Source: Gammaproteobacteria bacterium (GTDB taxonomy: Bacteria; Pseudomonadota; Gammaproteobacteria; Steroidobacterales; SZUA-146). Taken from it: 9,049 nucleotides of DNA. Below, piece by piece: positions 6,915 to 9,049 of this stretch. Where the stretch lies: assembly GCA_003228965.1 (NCBI GenBank), contig QIGP01000047.1:1-9049 (forward strand), in the 5' to 3' direction. The notes below the pieces were generated by a model that ran no database searches, had not been told where the DNA came from, and was given only the letters and a program-made list of their open reading frames with translations. Positions within the stretch are counted from its first letter, which is position 1. Each line of letters opens with the position of its first letter. A program made the position numbers and the translations under genes.

Positions 6915-6949
6915 GCGTAAAGATCAGACCTTTTGGCCCGACCAAACTT

Positions 6950-7462
6950 TTATCTTGCCGACGCAACCTGCGGCAACGTTGCAACAGGGCCCACTAGACT
7001 AATCAGCCGTTTGCCCAAACCCACTCGTTCGGATTCGGTTAAGAATTCGCCAATTTCTAATGTGCTCCCCATGCAGCTAACCATGAGCCTGCTGGGGTAC
7101 GACGCCACGCGGGCGGGTACCAACTGCACTGTGGCCCAGTAGCGCGGGAATTCTACCCGTTCTTCGACGTTTTGTACTCCTTTCTCGACAACAAATTCGT
7201 CATTAAATACTCGCAACACTTCTCTGTAACGGCCGCGCTTCAAGGACAATGCGAGGGCGTACCCCACAGCCATCAGTTCGAGTCCTGCAAATGGCAGGAC
7301 CAGCCAGAATCCGGCCAACGCAATACGGCCAGAAACGATCAGCGTGCCAAACACTGGCGAACCCATAAACAGGCGCGCGTGAGCGTCGCTAAGCGCGCAA
7401 TTTGGCGCGAGGCTCAGCACCGTCAGAGGCTCTTTGTTCTGAGCAGGGTTGCGGGGCTCCAT
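6950..7462 (-). CDS. DUF2244 integral membrane protein
   Basis: A 170-residue protein of the DUF2244 family. It has a short polar N-terminus (LSLAPNCALS), two adjacent hydrophobic helices (about 36-53 and 55-75) with the family signature GFWLVLPFAGLELMAVGYAL, then a soluble C-terminal domain. That domain includes FNDEFVVEKG, an RYWATVQL strand, and the conserved end motif EIGEFLTESERVGL (136-149). The biochemical role is unknown. The family recurs beside coxB in alpha- and gammaproteobacterial genomes, which suggests a link to the oxidase, but this is context only. The ATG at 7462 has only a weak purine stretch upstream (AACGAG). A candidate promoter lies about 100 bp upstream, and a hairpin with a T tract follows the gene, so it may be transcribed at least partly apart from coxB. 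Confidence 0.9.
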   Translation of the reverse strand: MEPRNPAQNKEPLTVLSLAPNCALSDAHARLFMGSPVFGTLIVSGRIALAGFWLVLPFAGLELMAVGYALALSLKRGRYREVLRVFNDEFVVEKGVQNVEERVEFPRYWATVQLVPARVASYPSRLMVSCMGSTLEIGEFLTESERVGLGKRLISLVGPVATLPQVASAR

Positions 7463-7562
7463 TGTTGACTCGTTCTAAATTAGGTGAGCGTGACAAATGC
7501 TACTGCAAGAGCCTCCAAAAGGCAACGAAGGGAGACCCTTAAAAAGAATGATTACTATAATA

Positions 7563-7590
7563 ATTACAATAACTTAACAGAGTCGATCAA
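7563..7590 (-). promoter_or_regulatory. Candidate sigma-70 promoter upstream of the DUF2244 gene
   Basis: On the minus strand TTGATC (7590-7585) and TGTAAT (7568-7563) are separated by 16 bp, giving 4/6 and 5/6 matches to the -35 and -10 consensus. It lies in the most AT-rich stretch of the window, with a start point expected near 7556, about 95 bp before the DUF2244 ATG. A second -10-like hexamer (TATAGT) follows immediately. Found by eye, so the support is moderate at best. Confidence 0.35.
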
Positions 7591-7706
7591 GTATGATTTT
7601 GCGCCGCACAAGCTTTTAATCTGACCGACAACTTCAGAGAGTTGCGCGCTCATCTTCTGGTCAATTCTACCGCCAGATTGCCGTGTCAGGCGGCTCCTGC
7701 CGTTAC

Positions 7707-8609
7707 TCAGTCCTCGTTTTCCTGCTCCGATCGAAGCTGATGTGCCAGCGCTTCTAGCGAAATTCCAACCGCACCATCCGGCCGTCGCTGCTGACTCATG
7801 CCATCGCCTCGCCAGGCCTGTCCAATGACCACTTCCAGCGTCAACACTAATCGCCCGCTCTCATCATCGGTGCTCAACGCCGAGGCGAACCTGTCCCATA
7901 GCGACCGACCCGTCAGGCCTTTTCGTCTTGCCGCAAAACCATTACTCACGCCATGATTGCGCAAATCGCCCATCAGCGCGGCGCTGCTCGAATACGTTAG
8001 CGTGTAATTCTCCCGATCCATGACCGGTTCACGAAATCCGGCGTGCACCAGCGCATCGCCAACATCGTGCATGTCCGGTGGAATCAGCGTGTGATGCACA
8101 TCGTCCGGATCGGCTTTCGCCCAGGCAGCGTGTAGCTCTGCAAACGAATCTGGACCCAGACAGGAAAAATGAAAACAGCCGTCGGCGCGCAAGACCTGAT
8201 GTAGCTGGGCAAAGGCCTCGTTCAGGTCGTCGCTAAAAGATAAGTAAAAATTACTGAACACAAGATCGAAAGGTGCTCGTTCATCGTCGAACACCCACCC
8301 GGGAACGTGCTTTAGCGTGAAGCGCGGCGCCAATGACTCTTCAATTGAGTCGCGCAGACAGCTCAGCATACGCTCGGCGCTGTCGACCACCGTGAAATGC
8401 GCCTGTGAAAAACGACTGCAAAGCGTTTCCAGTGTATGTGCTGATACGGCTCCCAGCACCAGGACTTGCGATGGCTCAAGCGTCAGAATATCCAGTCGCT
8501 CCACCAGTTCTTGTTCAACCTGCGCTGGTAATTCGGTGGCGCTGAAGAATTTTCCGGCGCTTCGGTTGCGCTGACGCAAGAGCGTTTTGGAATCAAAAAG
8601 GTGTGTCAT
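7707..8609 (-). CDS. bioC: BioC-like SAM-dependent methyltransferase (malonyl-ACP O-methyltransferase family)
   Basis: A 300-residue class I methyltransferase-like protein. BioC methylates malonyl-ACP to start the pimelate moiety of biotin. Family features are the acidic end of strand 2 (FTVVDSAERML, D76), the segment DLVFSNFYLSFSDDL (115-129), HQVLRADGCFHFSCLGPDSFAELHAAW (137-163, the BioC-type stretch after motif III), and DMHDVGDALVHAGFREPVMD (179-198) followed by LTY. A C-terminal GQAW recalls the BioC GHAW motif. Motif I, normally an acidic residue plus GxGxG, is here VLVLGAVSAHT (50-60), so SAM binding may be weakened or altered. No other biotin gene is in the window, which lowers certainty about the pathway; the alternative is a related methyltransferase such as the NDUFAF5-like group. 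The ATG at 8609 has no strong Shine-Dalgarno. The gene is divergent from comF and lies 244 bp ahead of the DUF2244 gene. Confidence 0.7.
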   Translation of the reverse strand: MTHLFDSKTLLRQRNRSAGKFFSATELPAQVEQELVERLDILTLEPSQVLVLGAVSAHTLETLCSRFSQAHFTVVDSAERMLSCLRDSIEESLAPRFTLKHVPGWVFDDERAPFDLVFSNFYLSFSDDLNEAFAQLHQVLRADGCFHFSCLGPDSFAELHAAWAKADPDDVHHTLIPPDMHDVGDALVHAGFREPVMDRENYTLTYSSSAALMGDLRNHGVSNGFAARRKGLTGRSLWDRFASALSTDDESGRLVLTLEVVIGQAWRGDGMSQQRRPDGAVGISLEALAHQLRSEQENED

Positions 8610-8664
8610 AAATGCGAGGTGCTCTCGTACTGGTCTTGCATAAATTGTTAACGATGCAGAACAT

Positions 8665-8682
8665 GACCGCCACTGGGCGATC
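8665..8682. repeat. Small hairpin in the bioC leader
   Basis: Read on the minus strand, GATCGCC, loop CAGT and GGCGGTC can form a 7-bp stem with one G-U pair, 55 bp upstream of the bioC-like start. No T tract follows. The surrounding 289-bp spacer between the divergent bioC-like gene and comF otherwise shows no clear gene or consensus promoter. A TGCAT/ATGCA pair flanking GTTAAC (8638-8657) is the only other dyad I noticed. Confidence 0.3.
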
Positions 8683-8898
8683 GTCTCAAGCGAAGCACAT
8701 TACTAACTTTTCAATCGCTATTTTATCACACACGATTCGACCGTCTACCAACTCGGTGGAAATCTTGCAAACTCATGCCAACGAGAACGACGTAAGAACC
8801 GGATAGACTCATGAACGGGCGATGCATCACTCCATAACCAGTCATTTTCCGATGATTTAGCGCTCGCTTGACGAATCCGCTGGAATCAAACTGTCTGC

Positions 8899-9049
8899 AT
8901 GACAAGGTGGTTAACAAGGCTCAAAGAGTCGGCTCCTGCTCGTTGTGTCCACACGCGCATAGCCCACTTGCGCACATGGCTCGACACGGTGCCGTCGCAA
9001 TGCGTTGTATGCGAGCTTCCGGTCCGGCGCGACAACCTTTGCACTTTGT
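8899..9049 (+). CDS. comF: ComF family protein, N-terminal fragment (cut by window edge)
   Basis: The first 50 codons are present. ComF proteins combine an N-terminal zinc-ribbon-like segment with a phosphoribosyltransferase-like domain and are linked to DNA uptake in competent bacteria. After a basic N-terminus (MTRWLTRLKES), the visible part has CVVC (33-36) and then DNLC (44-47), the start of the cysteine pattern typical of ComF, where a further CxxC pair normally follows. The phosphoribosyltransferase domain lies outside the window. The ATG at 8899 is the only usable start, because an in-frame TGA lies at 8869-8871 with no start codon between. Only a weak purine stretch (TGGAA) precedes it. 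The comF and biotin-gene neighbourhood is common in gammaproteobacteria, which supports both calls. The fragment is short, so I rely on the cysteine pattern and context. Confidence 0.75.
   Translation, partial: MTRWLTRLKESAPARCVHTRIAHLRTWLDTVPSQCVVCELPVRRDNLCTL

Noticed and set aside
7527..7540. AAGGG-AGA-CCCTT short palindrome followed by A-rich sequence.
   Set aside because: Five-bp stem with a loop of only three to four bases and no T tract downstream on the plus strand; probably chance.
7564..7653. A 29-codon minus-strand ORF (ATG at 7653, TAA at 7564) in the spacer upstream of the DUF2244 gene.
   Set aside because: Short, without a clear Shine-Dalgarno, membrane helix or recognisable motif; it overlaps the candidate promoter. 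A leader peptide cannot be excluded but is not supported.
7669..7694. GCCGCC/GGCGGT inverted repeat just after the bioC-like stop, considered as a terminator.
   Set aside because: A six-pair stem with a wobble pair, a 14-base loop and no T tract on the minus strand.
8638..8657. TGCAT/ATGCA dyad around GTTAAC upstream of the bioC-like gene, considered as a BirA biotin operator.
   Set aside because: Only one element (TTGTTAAC) resembles a BirA half-site; no matching second half at the expected spacing.
8612..8806. A 64-codon plus-strand ORF between the bioC-like gene and comF, and a 63-codon minus-strand ORF at 8726-8917.
   Set aside because: The two overlap each other, have no recognisable domain or ribosome binding site, and the second overlaps the comF start. 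They look like chance frames in a divergent spacer.

Overview
The window is a stretch of bacterial chromosome carrying a haem-copper cytochrome c oxidase locus. The gene content and order (DUF2244 gene, coxB, coxA, small ORF, ctaG, coxC, DUF2909 gene, SURF1, SCO-like gene, ctaA) are those of gammaproteobacterial aa3/caa3 loci, for example the Pseudomonas type. The BioC-like methyltransferase next to comF also fits a gammaproteobacterium. I cannot place it below class. GC content looks close to 50%, and I see no sign of recent transfer: no transposase, integrase, tRNA, rRNA or CRISPR array.

Layout from right to left, the direction in which most genes read. At the right edge comF (8899 to the window end, + strand, cut off) diverges from a BioC-like methyltransferase (7707-8609, - strand). 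After a 244-bp AT-rich spacer with a candidate promoter comes the DUF2244 membrane protein (6950-7462). A hairpin followed by a T tract then separates it from the oxidase operon: coxB with a fused cytochrome c domain (5598-6851), coxA (4002-5582), a 41-codon membrane peptide (3843-3968), ctaG/cox11 (3256-3825) and coxC (2381-3247). A probable terminator for this operon (2221-2249) overlaps the 3' end of a convergent gene, the DUF2909 two-helix membrane protein (2013-2234, + strand). Divergent from that gene, across a spacer with a perfect 9-bp inverted repeat, lies a second - strand group: SURF1 (1186-1908), a SCO-like thioredoxin-fold protein (530-1189) and ctaA (runs off the left edge from 530). 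These three overlap by 1-4 bases.

Together the genes encode a terminal oxidase and much of its assembly line. CoxA holds haem a and the haem a3-CuB centre. CoxB holds CuA plus a covalently bound haem c (caa3 type). CoxC is the third core subunit. CtaG delivers copper to CuB. CtaA makes haem A from haem O, and SURF1 assists haem A insertion. The SCO-like protein probably acts in thiol or copper chemistry at CuA. All catalytic ligands I checked in CoxA and CoxB are present, so the oxidase should be functional.

The region is mostly ordinary. Points worth a second look are the degenerate SAM-binding motif in the BioC-like protein, the missing SCO copper histidine, the small ORF between coxA and ctaG, and several inverted repeats at operon junctions. 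I see no wholly new system. No gene-free stretch exceeds 300 bp; the longest are 8610-8898 and 7463-7706.
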